DNA from: Euglena gracilis
Lineage: Eukaryota > Euglenida > Euglenophyceae > Euglenales
Direction of reading: 5' to 3'
DNA: 64,000 nt
Assembly (NCBI GenBank): GCA_039621445.1
Contig: CP154954.1
Location: 75,156,634 to 75,220,633, forward strand
Part shown: in pieces, positions 52,018 through 62,958 of the stretch
How positions within the stretch are numbered: the first letter of the stretch is position 1
Layout of the letters: every line of letters starts with the position of its first letter
Translations under genes and position numbers: made by a program
The notes under the pieces: model-generated
Databases searched by the model: none
Seen by the model: only the letters and a program-made list of their open reading frames with translations
Told to the model about the DNA's origin: nothing

Positions 52018-55000
52018 ACGCACGGAGGAAGTGGTTCAGAACCCCTTCCAGCCGCAGGAAGACCCTGGCCCAGTCACATTCGGTCACCGCCCGACACCCA
52101 CCTCGCGGGGGGAGGGGGTACTGCACATTATATATTTTCTTGTTCCAACGATAACACTGGGTCTTTCTTTGGGGGAGGATGCATCATCGACACCATTCAT
52201 CCAACAACACACCAACACAAGCACCATGGCGGGTTGGTGAGATCGGACGCAAACACTTCTCTGTGGAATATTGTTCAAAAACATGTATTTTTAAAATCCC
52301 ATTGATTTGAGTGCACAATTAAGCGCAATTACCTTGCCTCCGCCCTGAAATTAATTGGGCCGGATCCATTCCCCATTCCATCCATTCCATTCCCCCCGCC
52401 TTTGCTGGCAGTAGGGCACAGATTCGTGGACGTTGCCCAATTATTATTTTGGCTTCAACGGTGAGGTGGGTTGTGGCAGTAATAATGCCCCCTGCCCCCG
52501 GATTGGTGACACCATCTTTTCCTGATCCAAACGCCATTCGTACTCAGAAATACAATGCGTGAGCAGTTTTATGACTTCTTTGGTTTGCATTGGGGTCGAT
52601 GTGGGGCGCATCATTGGCTGGGTGAGCGGGGGACCCCTCTCCCTCGGGGGGGGTCTTACGAAGAAAGGGCTGAACGGGAAGTCCTGGTAGGGGGAGGTGG
52701 TTGATCCCCCACCCGGGAGGTGGGGGGATCGAGCACCTCCCTCCTACAACAGCACCGCACAAGTAAGATTTTGACCCCCCCCCCACCCACCACCATAGGG
52801 TTTCCGGGCTTCCTGTACAGCTCTGGTCTAGCTGGCCTGGCTGGCTTGCACGTCCACGAGCAGATTTGATCCCCCCCTTTTTTATCTCTCCCCACTCTCG
52901 TCCTCCTGCGCCTCAGTGAGCCTCTGCCCCCGACCACTGTCCTGAATCAGACCGACTACACCAACTACCCGGACCTCCAGCTGTACCCGGTGCTGGCGAC
53001 GCCCCTTGTGCCCATCTACAACCTCAACGGCGTGCAGGGCCTGGTTCTCGCCGGGAACATCCTGGCCCTCATCTTCTGCGGCGTGATCACGTGTGCCGTG
53101 TGGACCTGTGTTTCTTAATGATCTTTCACTTCCCAGACACCAGAGGTGGCGTTCTAGGGCTTTGTTTGCACAATTGACACCCTTTTCGACATGTTTTCAC
53201 CATTTTCCATCATCCACCATTTCCCCCATTTTCATCCATTCTTTGTGATTTTTGTACCATTTCTGATTTTTGCGGATTGTTTTCTTTTGCTTCACGGCTG
53301 TTGGAGGGAGGAGTTTAATTATTTGGGTAATTGAGGTCGATCCTCAAGGGGTTTATTATTTTGATGGGGTTTATTATTTGGGGGGGCTGATTTTTCTACC
53401 TTGCAAATTATCGATTATCGATTATTAACCTTGCAAAAACACCCTCCCCGAAATTCCAGCCTTGCGGTCGGTTTCAATGCTTTGGAGGTAATTGTCGGCC
53501 CATCACCTCCAATCTGGGAAAGTGCGCAGCTAGGAGGGGGGCCAACCGTAGGAGGAAACGTTCGAGTTCGAAGCATCCTCAAACGTTTTTTTGAGCCCCT
53601 TTCTTGGGGGGGGGGAGGACTAAGAAAGCATCCTCAAACGACGTCGAACAACATTCATGCTTGTGAGCATCCTCGAAGTTCATGGATGCAGGTTTCACAA
53701 GACCGAAAAGTTTTCTTTTGGATGCTGCAAACACTTCCATGCAGAATAAATTTGACAAGAAAAGGACACACGCAGGGCACACATCACACAAGAGATTTGT
53801 TAATTTAAGGCCGTGCAAACAGTTGCCTGTAAAAACTTGAAAGGACTAGCACAGCTAAGGGAGTTGCACACAAATGTCTATGGAAGAGCATGCTTGTGCA
53901 GGGGGAATATTGAATCCATTTTTTCCCCCGCAGTTTGCGGGATTTTCCACAATTTCTGCATTTTTTCCGCAAAAAATTACCCACAATTTTGGCAATTTTT
54001 TCTGTATTCTCCCCCCCTAATTTTCTCCCCTTTCCGCACAAAGCTGAATTGGAAGGTGAAATGAGTTCCAGCCAATCTTTGAACGTTTCACAAGGGAATC
54101 CAGGTGGTTTTTTTTGCTATTTTGTTGCAAGTTTACCAAAATTTGTCCAAATTTATGAGTTTTGGCAATTTTGGTGATTTTTTTAAAGGGCTTTCCCCTG
54201 CAGAATAATTAAATAATTTCAACAACTGAGTGATTTTCCGCATCCTGGAGCATGTTTTCACCTGACACCAAATTTTTCGTCCGTTTCTTGTCACTTTCCG
54301 TATTTTCAGCCCAAAAGTACATGTTTTTAAATTCAGCGTGTTCCCAAAATCAAAACACTGTTTTTGGGTGTCTATTTTTTCTTTATATTTTATACACACA
54401 TATATGTATATATACGTATATATGTATATACATAATATATTACATATATGTTTGAAAAAAGTGTGAATGACTGCTTGAAACACACTAATGTTGCAAAACG
54501 ACAGAAATGTGAATCTTCAGAGTCTCCTCCAGCATAAGTGTACATATTTCCAAAAATTTCACAAGTTATATTTCCAAATTCCACAAGTTTCAGCATTTTT
54601 CCTGCATCTTCTGCAATTTTTTCCCTGCATTTTTCCGCACTTTTTTTTTGAAGGCTTCCCATATCAACCACCCCCTCTGACAATGTTCGCGAGCGTCCTC
54701 GAACGACCTCGAAGGACATTTGAGGATGCACTTGAGCATCCTCCAACAGTGCATCCTCCTGCCGCAATCCCCCCCCCCGGGGAAGTGCAGTGATAATGCC
54801 AGTCTATTTGCTCTACCCCCGGGTTCGAGTGAATAGTTCTGTATTCGACAACAACTCACATGCATTCATCCCACTTTGCTGGCTTATTTTGCTCAAACTT
54901 ATCGAACGCTACATCTGCTGCGGAACTGTGCTGTTTGGACAATGGTCTGGGCAGAAGGTTGAGTGTTCTAGGAAAATTTTCTGGAACCGTTTTGACTGAC

Positions 55001-58000
55001 TTTGGGTGTGGGTGGGTGGGTCCCCACCTCAATAATGAGGGATTTTGGGGCTCCAGGGGCTGGACTTTTAGTCTAAAATCGCCCAGGAGCTCCCCAGCTG
55101 GTGTGTCTTTCCTAAGTGTGCTAAATGCTAAGTGTGTTGATTGTTTTGATCCCCCAAATTTTCCAAAGGTGCCCCCTTTGGCATTTTTAGGAACAAAAGT
55201 GGCAAAAAAACCACACGTTCGAAGCTCCATTTTTAATATCACGCCCTAATGCGTTCTGACTCCACACCTGGTTTCCAGAATCACCTCGCAGCGGTCCGCC
55301 GCATCTCCGCGTCCTCTCCCTCTGCAGGACGTGGGACGACAGCCGCGTCAAAGCCCGCAATGCGAACTTCTCCAAGTGGAACATTCCGCTGAGGACGCCA
55401 ATCCAGGTTGTGCCCCGGGCGGGAGGGACCTGGCTTTCCCCCCGGTGGTCTTTCGTTGACCTTTTAGCTGTCAGCCATTACCCTTCTCAGATGAGGGTAC
55501 TGAATTGCAACTGCTGATTGAGATCGTCTGTTTGAGAGAAGGTTTGGCGACCTGAGGCTTGGGGACTGTGGGTGAATGGCGGTGATAATTTTTTGATTTA
55601 ATTTGGCAACCTCCCCCAAGAAATTCAGGGGTTTCAAGTGGTTTTTTAAGGCGTTTTTCTTGTTCTTCAGGTCTTAAAGGTTTTTATTTCATTGCATCAT
55701 CCAAGGTGATCCAAGGGCAGCCTGGGCATCGAACAGTGTCGAAAAGCGAAAGGCCGAAAACGAAACGCCATTTTCTTTAGTTTGGGTTGAAAGAATGCCA
55801 CAAAACCATTTTCTTTCCTGGAGTTGGATCCTTTTTTGATTGGTAGGAATTTTTTTTGCCAGAATGATGATTTTTAAAGGGTTTTCTTAAATGGTGTTCT
55901 AAACGGATTTTTTTTTTTGGTATTTTACAGTATGGAAGACAAAAATTACGGCCAAAAAATTACGAAAAAAATTTTTGGGCAAAATTTTTATTTTGAAAAA
56001 TTAATTTTGGCAAAATCTGTTTTTTTTCCAAAAAATTTCTTTCTTCCCTCTGCTTATTAAAAGAAGGAATTTTTAGTTTTCCTTTTTCTCCTCTTTGGCC
56101 ATGAATTCACATTCACATGCTGTCCCACATGTCCCACGTGGCAAAACCTCATGTTTGGACAGACGGTTACACAAAAACCGTCACAGATTGGACACGCCAA
56201 CATGGGATTCGAGGAGCTATTGATCGCCACACCAAGAGTGAGTTCAAAGAGATTGTTCTTCCTTGGAGTACAGTTAATCGCTGGTTGAAATTTTGGAAGG
56301 ACAATGGTTCATATTACGTCATGAAAAACGTGGCCGCAAGCGCATTCTGACAGATTCGGAAATGGCTGAGGTGCAAGATGAGGTCTGGTCCCCATGAAGG
56401 ATTGACCTCTGGCACAGGTAAGCGACATTTTTCTCCTGGTTGCGTGTTCAATGTATTTTTCTGTCCCCCAGTGGCTGCAATCGCTCGAGGTGTAGTGGCA
56501 CGTACCTGCCCAGCAACGCTTGCAAAAAATGGGTTTTTTTATTTGCTTAAGAACCGCCCTGCCTCAAAGCATCCCTTCGTGCTGAGCCCACACAACCTTG
56601 TGACTGTAGCACACAAACAGCCTGTAAATGCGTTCGCTGTGACGAATTTGTGTGCGACGGTTGTTTTGCTGACCACGAAGACACAGAGTGTCCTCATTGT
56701 CTCCGAGGAGTCAAAGCATGGCCGCCCCAGCATTGTGCTTGCGGCTTCCCAAGAGGGCGTCGGAAACCGATGGAATGAGAAAATTACGAGAAAAAAGTTA
56801 TGGCAAAATTTGGGTATTTTGCTAAAATTTCTGTCTTCCGTATTTTTTTTAGCCGCACTGCAAGGCATTTTGGACGAAAAATAAGATGTTCTTGAGTACC
56901 CTAAAATAATAATTATTATTATGTCCGGTGAATGGGTCTCCCCCCACGGGGTTGGTGGTTGGACCGGTGATCCCAACATCGACTTCCTCGACCAGGATTT
57001 TTTATTAACTCAGAAGCCCCCCGTCGAGCCCCTCTGCCCGGCCCCCAGCTCGACTGGATTCCAGCGACGTCACGATGCTGTTCAAAACCGCCCTGAGTGA
57101 CTTCTACTCCCTTTTCACCAATTACGTGGACGTCAGTCCCCGGCCCTCTTGGGGAAAAGTGCCCACATCAGTGCCATGCAGCACTGCACTAATCCACCTC
57201 CTACTGCATACACCCACCTCCCCACCTCCTATTGCATAACTCTCTAAAAAAGAAAAACTTGTGTGTGTATGCCCATCTGTAAACGATCATGCGTCCACAT
57301 GAATGCATGTGTACGACGAGGGGGGTTGCATAAACTTGGGGTGGCCAAAATTGGCTGAACGAATTTCCCTCCAAACCCTCCATTTTTGGCTGAGGCCTCC
57401 AAATGGATTATCCATATTCGTTTGCGCATCCATTCAATTGCACTTTGTGTGTATTATGAAACTGTTTTTTTTTTAATTTTTCTGATGTGCATTATGAACC
57501 ACCAATTTTCAAATTAATTGGCAATGAATGAATAAATTACAGGTTGGAGGGATGAAATGGGAGGAATAGTTATCAAGCCACAACGTTTCTTGATTTTCAC
57601 ATCCCGCCCCTTGCCTCACCACAAAGGAGGACCATTGGAAGGATTAAGAGGTGCCAAAACCATCCAGAAATCCAAAATTCTTTGTGTCCCGCGAAGCTTA
57701 ATTTGTCCTGGACGAAAGGTCACCGAAAGGTCACCGCAGACCGGAACAATTTCTGGGGACACATTCCAACCCATGGCTTTCTGAGAACCTCAATTCACGG
57801 CCCACCCTCCACGTTGAGGCTCCGTCTGCCTCTCTGCCTGCGACGCGGGTTCTGCCTTGGCATTGCTGTGGTCCCAAACGTCGTCCTGCTGGAAGGGCAG
57901 GAGGCTGTGAACAGCTACGTGCTGCAGACCCAGGCCCCGGCTTGTTGGCGAGGCCCGCACCGACCTCCAAAGTTTTGTCGGCGAATTCACAGATATACCA

Positions 58001-61000
58001 ATTCCGAATGCATTTGGGTGACGGGTTGCTGTCAGCTGCGCCTTTTTGATGGTGGAGACATTGTACCCTCCCCGTTCACAGAAGGGCGGAGGCCTCTAAT
58101 TTAAGGCGAACTTCGCAAGAGTCTTGGGCTGTTGTGGACACTCATTGCCCGCCCCCCTTCCAATGTCTATGTTTACCCCGTTGTTCGTGTCTAAGTGTTC
58201 ATTGGATAGGAGGAGGGGGGTGGATTGTAGGGGGGGGGATATACAATGGGACCTCAAAATATGCAATACAAAAAAATGCAAAAAAATGCAAAAAAAGTGC
58301 AAAAAGTGCAAAAAGTGCAATTGCAAGTTGCATGTAAAATCCTTTTGGAGCCTCCCTGGGGTTGTACTTTTTTCTGCTTTATTATGCGGGTAAATGCAAA
58401 TTATGCAACTTGCATATTTCCCCACCCCTGGTGGTTTGCCTGCTGGTCCCAGCCAAGTCAGACAATTTTTTTTCTTGATGAAGCGCAATTGAGCGTTCAT
58501 TCAATTGCCATCACTTCAGCAATTCCATTGCTGTTCCATGCGTTTGGTACCACCACCCCACAGAAATGTATTTTTTTCAATGAAATTTCTATTTTTTTTG
58601 ATTTTCTCCCCAAATAAACACATGAAATAACAAAAAAAAAAACAACGCCAACTATGCTGCCAGGGGTGCTGAACAGAAGGCCCCTGCATTTCTGGCAGTG
58701 CCTTTCCCTTAAACCCTGTGGGAATGAGTCGACCCCCCAGGCTTCTTTTTAACTCAGACCCCCCCCCCAACCCTCGCTGGGGGGGTGGGTGGGTCTGAGG
58801 TCGGACCACCCGGGGGGGGGGCACCCGGAGGCCCGGGTATTGGTTTCGACGCGAAGCAAAGCGCCGAATTTGCACTTTGAATGGAAATGCACTTAGACGG
58901 CCCCAGATGGGGGGGAGTCCTCCCAGGCTTCTTTTTAGCTCAGACGACTCCCCCAGGGGAGGTGGCTGGGTGGGCCCGGGGTTGGACCCCCCCCCCCCCC
59001 CGGGGGTCCCGGGCCGGATTTTTCGGGGGTTGAGAAATGAGCATTTTTGGATCGATTCTCCAAGAAAAAATCAGCAATTTTTGACCAATTGCGACCCGAT
59101 TTCCGGCCCTTTGCCCGTCCATGAAATCGAAAAAATTTTCGCCCCCCCCCCCCAGTTTCGAGGTAGGGGGGGGGTCGCTGAGCTCTTATCCCTTTATGGG
59201 TAAGAGCGAAGCTTACCACCGTCGAAATCCCCCCCCTCGACCCCCCCCCCCCCCCCCCCCCCCGGGTCGGGGCCACCAGGAGAACCGACGGATTATCACC
59301 ATGATCCCGGCCCGGTTCCCGGAATTTTTTTTTTCAGTCGCGAGCGACTGGATTCCTAGTTTCCGAATCACCTGGGTTTGACCCCCAACTCCCCGCCAGG
59401 CCCGAGTTATTCACGCGCGAAGGGGTCCAAACTCGGTAGGATTTACCTGCCCCCCCTGGATGAGCCCCCCCCCCCTTGGAGGGCCAAAAAATGTCAATTT
59501 TCAAAATATCTCCAAAATGAAGCCAAATCAAAGGAAATGTCCGGAGACCTAATTTGAAGCCCTTGGAACGCCCCATCCACGGTATTTTGATTTCCCCCCA
59601 ACTCCTCGCCTAGCCCGAGATACGGCCGTTTTCGGCGCAGCTGGCCGTTTTGTACACTTTTCCCTCTGTTCGACTTAGCCGTTTTCGGGGGGTGGGGGGT
59701 CAAAAAATCGATGTTTTCAAAATTTCTCGAAAATGATGCAAAATCAAAGGAAATGTCCAGAGACCTAAATTGAAGCCCTTGGAACGCTCTATCTACTGGG
59801 ATTTTGGTTTCCCCGCAACTCCCCGCCCAGCCCGAGATACGGGCGTTTTTTGGCCAATTTGGCCATTTCAGGCCATTTTGTACACTTTTCCCTCTGTTCG
59901 ACTTAGCCGTTTTCGGCCAAAAAAGTCGAAAAAAAAATCGAAAATTTTTTTTGCCCGAAACGATGTTTTTTGGCCTCCCGGACCCAGAAAAACTGTTTTT
60001 GAGCCGAAAACGAGCGTTTTTCGACCCGCCAGCGCCCCGTTTTGGGCCGCCGACCCATTGACTTTGGGTCAAAACCGGGTCGAAAAAGTCGAAAAAAATC
60101 GAAAAAATTTTTTTTGCCCGAAACGATGTTTTTTGGCCTCCCGGACCCAGAAAAACTGTTTTTGAGCCGAAAACGAGCGTTTTTCGACCCGCCGGCGCCC
60201 CGTTTTGGGCCGCCGACCCATTGACTTTGGGTCAAAACTGGGTCGAAAAAGTCGAAAAAAATCGAAAATTTTTTTTTTGCCCGAAACGATGTTTTTTGGC
60301 CTCCCGGACCCAGAAAAACTGTTTTTGAGCCGAAAACGAGCGTTTTTCGACCCGCCGGCGCCCCGTTTTGGGCCGCCGACCCATTGACTTTGGGTCAAAA
60401 CTGGGTCGAAAAAGTCTAAAAAAATCGCAAATTTTTTTTTTCCCGAAACGATGTTTTTTGGCCTCCCGGACCCAGAAAAACTGTTTTTGAGCCGAAAACG
60501 AGCGTTTTTCGACCCGCCAGCGCCCCGTTTTGGGCCGCCGACCCATTGACTTTGGGTCAAAATCGGGTCGAAAAAGTCGGAAAAAATCGAAAAAATTTTT
60601 TTTGCCCCAAACGATGTTTTTGGGCCTCCCGGACCCAGAAAAACTGTTTTTGAGCCGAAAACGAGCGTTTTTCGACCCGCCGGCGCCCCGTTTTGGGCCG
60701 CCGACCCATTGACTTTGGGTCAAAAAAGTCGAAAAAAATCGAAATTTTTGTTTTCCCGAAACGATTTTTTTTGGCCTCCCGGACCCAGAAAAACTGTTTT
60801 TGAGCCGAAAACGAGCGTTTTTCGACCCGCCGGCGCCCCGTTTTGGACCGCCGACCCATTGATGGCCATCATGACCCCGGATGGCCATCATGACCCCGGA
60901 TGGCCATCATGACCCCGGATGGCCATCATGACCCCGGATGGCCATCATGACCCCGGATGGCCATCATGACCCCGGATGACCATCATGACCCCGGATGGCC

Positions 61001-62478
61001 ATCATGGCCCCGGATGGCCATCATGACCCATGATGGCCATCATGACCCCGGAGGGCCATCATGACCCCGGATGGCCATCATGACCCCGGATGGCCATCAT
61101 GACCCCAGATGGCCATCATGACCCCGGATGGCCATCATGACCCCGGATGGCCATCATGACCCCGGACGGATGGCCATCATGACCCCGGGTCAAAAAAGTC
61201 GAAAAAATCCCAAAAATTTTTTTTGCTCGAAACGACGTTTTTTTGGCCTTTTTGCCTCGCGGACCCAGAAAAACTGCTTTGATCCGAAAACGAGCGTTTT
61301 TCGGGCCGCCGGGCCGCCGGGCCGCCGGGCGGGGCCGGCGCCGGGGGGAAGGTGGGCCGCGGGCCTGGGGGGAAGGGCCGGGGAAGGGCCGGCCGGGCCG
61401 GGGGGGCCGGGAATGAAGGCCGGGGGAAGAAGGAGGGAAGAAGGGGCCGGCGGCCGGGGAAGGGGGGGGGGCCGCGGAAGGGCAGGGGCCGAGGGGACCC
61501 CGGAAGCAGGCCCCCCCCGGGTGGGGCCGGGGCCCCCGGGGGGGCCAGCGGGCCGGGCGGGCCGGGGAGCCCGGACCCAGGGGCGCCGGCCGCCGCCGGG
61601 GAGCGGAGGGGGGCCGGCGGGCGGGGGGGGCCGGCGGGCGGGCGGGGGCCGTTGGGGGGGGGCTGCCGTGCCGGGCCGCAGGGCGGGCCGGGGGGGCCGG
61701 GCCGCCGGACACCGGGGGCCGCCGGGCCGGGGCCGCCGGCCGGGCCGTTGGGCCGCCGGCGGGCGCTGGGCCCCCGGGCCGCCGGCCGGACCGCGGGCCG
61801 CCGGCTGGACCGCCGGGCCGCCGGGCCGCCGGGCCTCCGGCCGGACCGCCGGGCCGCCGGCCGGGCCGCCGGGCCCGGGCCGCCGGCCGGGCCGCCGGGC
61901 TGCCGGACCGTCGGGCCGCCGGGCCGGGGTCAATGAAGGGGTGGGGGCGCGCTTATAAAGAGCTCAGCACTATTCAAAACCTGGTCCGACCCCCCCCCCC
62001 CCTCCAGGCTTCCCATCCTTCCCTGGCGTCCCGTGCCAGGCTGGGTGGGTGGGGACCCCCCCCCCCCTCATCCAGCCTCAAAAAAGAAGCCTGCCCCCCC
62101 ATCCAGGGTTTTTTTTAAGCCTTGAACCCCCCGGGGAGGGGGGGTAGGGTGGGTGGGTCCGGCCAACCCGGGGGATCCCCCCAGAGGGGAGTGGGATATC
62201 TTTTTCGGCGCCGCAGACGCCGAAAATTTTTGAAAAAGGTCGGGGAAAAGTGAGTGGGTCCCCCGGAACCCCCCCTGGTTTTAAAAAAAAACCCTTCCCC
62301 CGTCCCCCAACAGTGGCCTGCCCCCAACCCCTGGACCATCAGCTACTCCTCCCTGGAGGCCGCCATCAACGCCAACGTCGCCCGCGTCCAGATGTATAAG
62401 AGCACGGGGGTGGTGGTGGACGCCTCTGTGAGGACCACCACGTTTGCCGTGTTGGAGCTGGGCTTGGACGAGGACTCC
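50534..62478 (+). CDS. Gene B: secreted PstS-like phosphate-binding-domain protein, multi-exon (3' end probably outside)
   Basis: Seven exons (listed separately) together follow the order of conserved segments of PstS, the periplasmic phosphate-binding protein of bacterial Pst transporters: N-terminal [11 protein letters not shown], a GLDFA segment, [27 protein letters not shown] joined to [41 protein letters not shown] and [12 protein letters not shown] with a [10 protein letters not shown] end. The family binds phosphate between two alpha/beta lobes. Here a signal peptide implies secretion or a lumenal/extracellular location. In bacterial PstS the RSDGSGT loop contacts phosphate; here it is PRAGGT, so the Arg and the final Gly-Thr are kept but the Ser is not. 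Ligand specificity is therefore uncertain. No transporter partner genes lie nearby. The protein could continue into further domains right of 62,478. Confidence 0.65.
50717..51223 (+). other. Gene B intron 1
   Basis: T-rich with GCGCATTTTT and TTTTTTGCGC repeats (50,940-51,110) like those at 5.5 kb, then a 'gggccaattcgccgcagg' GC-rich stretch. I see no coding signal. Confidence 0.4.
51224..51304 (+). CDS. Gene B exon 2: PstS segment ending DFA
   Basis: The acceptor is TGACCCCAG (51,223), phase 0; the donor GCC|GTGACA leaves phase 0. It reads [20 protein letters not shown] and PAGLDFA. In PstS the SGxG...DFAxSDAPL region lies here; the following SD pair is not clear at this junction. Extending through GTGACA gives DFAVTA, and the next exon can start SEPLPP, which would fit the family better but lacks a canonical donor. 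Confidence 0.55.
51305..52920 (+). other. Gene B intron 2 with CA array
   Basis: Contains short repeats of 'cctataacc' with variants (51,361-51,510), the CA/CG array (51,645-52,025) and C-run blocks (52,640, 52,775). No coding signal was seen. Confidence 0.4.
51645..52025. repeat. CA / CGCACA array with an internal duplicated block
   Basis: CA, CGCACA and CAAA variants. The ordered block 'cgcaccacgcgcacgcgc' to 'acaggcaca' occurs twice (about 51,735-51,825 and 51,865-51,965), so part of the array was copied as a unit of about 130 bp. Confidence 0.85.
52921..53090 (+). CDS. Gene B exon 3: central PstS segment
   Basis: The acceptor is CAGTGAG (52,920, phase 0) or CCTCAG (52,916, one leading base); the donor AC|GTGTGC leaves phase 2. 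It reads [40 protein letters not shown] and [17 protein letters not shown]. The stretch VPIYNLNGV...[17 protein letters not shown] is the clearest PstS match in the window (family pattern: v.v.YNLpGv..l.Ld...la.IFlGkIT.W). Confidence 0.75.
53091..55327 (+). other. Gene B intron 3 with R2 copy
   Basis: Contains direct repeats of 'gagcatcctc' and 'aacgac.tcgaa' type (53,570-53,690 and again at 54,690-54,760), an R2 copy (53,925-54,650) and a TATG microsatellite (54,385-54,450). No coding signal was seen. Confidence 0.4.
53925..54650 (+). repeat. Dispersed intron repeat R2
   Basis: Boxes as in the 9-kb copy: 'cacaagggaatccaggt' (54,089), 'ttccgcatcctgga' (54,235), 'gttgcaaaacgacagaa' (54,490) and 'tcctccagc' before TGTACAT. 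It is interrupted by a TATG array near 54,400. Confidence 0.5.
55328..55444 (+). CDS. Gene B exon 4: PstS segment with WDD and RAGGT
   Basis: The acceptor is CCTCTGCAG (55,327); one leading G completes ACG with the previous exon's AC, giving [15 protein letters not shown], in line with the PstS pattern GkITkWnDpaIkalN. It continues [16 protein letters not shown] and [12 protein letters not shown]. The donor CG|GTGGTC leaves phase 2, matching the next exon. The earlier donor CAG|GTTGTG would drop the conserved VVPRAGGT loop and is less likely. Confidence 0.7.
55445..57064 (+). other. Gene B intron 4 containing a decayed transposase
   Basis: T-rich sequence to 56,100, then the transposase remnant (56,117-56,880), then an AT-rich tail and a C/T-rich tract before the acceptor. 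Confidence 0.4.
56117..56880 (+). pseudogene. Decayed pogo/Tigger-like DNA transposase fragment plus Cys-rich segment
   Basis: The first frame reads [20 protein letters not shown] and [18 protein letters not shown]. After a shift of frame it continues [20 protein letters not shown], then, after a second shift and a GTAAGC...CCCCCAG intron of 54 bp (56,418-56,471), [20 protein letters not shown] and AKNG. This order (W...NG, GRKR.LTD, ARGV...LA.NG) is that of the N-terminal DNA-binding region of pogo/Tigger-type DDE transposases known from protists and sponges. No DDE catalytic core follows. From 56,590 a Cys-rich stretch ([20 protein letters not shown], then TECPHC) ends at TGA about 56,779; it may be a transposase zinc tail or belong to another element. 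An R4-like end ('cttaagaaccgccctgcc') lies between them at 56,548. Confidence 0.5.
57065..57158 (+). CDS. Gene B exon 5: PstS segment
   Basis: The acceptor is GGATTCCAG (57,064), one leading base as required; the donor AAA|GTGCCC leaves phase 0. It reads [20 protein letters not shown] and [11 protein letters not shown]. This fits the PstS stretch after the RSDGSGT loop (T..F...L......W...G). An earlier donor at TAC|GTGGAC would delete the W...G part. Confidence 0.6.
57159..57812 (+). other. Gene B intron 5
   Basis: AT-rich; no repeat family recognised and no coding signal. Confidence 0.35.
57813..57918 (+). CDS. Gene B exon 6: PstS segment with EGQEAVNSY (5' end uncertain)
   Basis: The donor TAC|GTGCTG leaves phase 0, matching the next exon. 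The frame reads [20 protein letters not shown] followed by SY, comparable to the PstS segment V.GNEGV..YV. The acceptor is unresolved: GTTGAG (57,816) gives the wrong leading phase from exon 5, and no other AG nearby fits, so either an exon is missed or exon 5 ends elsewhere. The start given is approximate. Confidence 0.42.
59036..59930 (+). repeat. Leader unit, copy 3
   Basis: Matches copy 1 from 'gagcatttttggatcgatt' through the GCTCTTATCC hairpin (59,180-59,206), the CAGTCGC-GA-GCGACTG hairpin (59,335) and both 220-240 bp segments. At about 59,900-59,930 it joins satellite in inverted orientation via 'cgacttagccgttttcgg'. Confidence 0.85.
59931..60862 (-). repeat. Second satellite locus, inverted orientation
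   Basis: About six monomers in the same orientation as the 35.6-44.0 kb array. They mostly carry the CpG-retaining variants (aaaacgagcg, gccggcgccccg), unlike many monomers of the large array. Confidence 0.92.
60863..61190 (+). repeat. 19-bp minisatellite inside a satellite monomer
   Basis: About 17 copies of 'atggccatcatgaccccgg', with a few substitutions and one short interruption near 61,166. It begins at 'cccattga' of a monomer and ends joined to 'gggtcaaaaaagtcg' of a monomer. Confidence 0.93.
61290..61930 (+). repeat. Extremely GC-rich GGGCCGCC-type block
   Basis: About 640 bases almost without A or T, largely variants of GGGCCGCC and GGCCGGG. It starts exactly where a monomer would read 'tttcgacccgccggcgcc', and looks like an expansion of its 'gggccgccg' part. 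All three frames on both strands are open for long stretches; these ORFs are not genes. Confidence 0.88.
62314..62478 (+). CDS. Gene B exon 7: C-terminal part of the PstS domain
   Basis: The acceptor is CCCCCAACAG (62,313), phase 0. It reads [20 protein letters not shown] and [20 protein letters not shown], then [14 protein letters not shown]. PstS proteins have here a GsIGYs.l..A.......a...N.aG..v.ps..sv segment, which fits closely. The donor is TCC|GTTTTT at 62,479; the excellent earlier donor TCT|GTGAGG (62,428) would end at VVVDAS. High GC3 past it favours the later one. Confidence 0.68.
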
Positions 62479-62958
62479 GTTTTTTGTTGCGAGAAAGCGC
62501 TGCCACTGCTACCTGTTGCCCCTCCCTGTCCAGAAATCGGTTAAAAAAGCGGCTCGGCAGTTTCATTGTTACCATTTTAGGTGTGTTTACATTTTATTTA
62601 TTATCATATATAATATTTACATTTAGGTATATATTCATTTATGCTTTGAGTTTGAGTCCGAGATAATCCCTCTCCCATATTTTTTTTTGCATTTCACGTC
62701 TGTACAGCTTAATGTAGCTTTACTCATTTTTGGAAGATCTTTTCTCATGGATCTCCTTGCTCATTTCAAGCTCTAGACCCAGCCAACGTCCAGCATTGTG
62801 CTTTGAGATAAGTCCTGCCTGCAGACAAAATAATAATTGTGTGCAACAAAACTACACATGTATGCATATTGATAGTGTATAATAGGACATATATATGTAT
62901 ATATATATGTATATATACATATATATGATAGTATGTATTTTAATATGTATATATAATA

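Larger units (their letters stand above)
57919..62313 (+). other. Gene B intron 6 with second satellite locus
   Basis: Contains AT-rich sequence to 58,660, C-run blocks (58,760-58,990), leader copy 3, inverted satellite, minisatellite and GC block (listed separately), and an R1 copy (62,125-62,290). No coding signal was seen. Confidence 0.45.

Noticed and set aside
51360-52300. Long His/Thr/Ala or Cys/Val ORFs (up to 254 codons)
   Set aside because: Translations of the CA/CG array.
61116-61958. ORFs of 190-276 codons, Gly/Pro/Arg-rich, on both strands
   Set aside because: They fall in an almost A/T-free simple repeat where stops are improbable.
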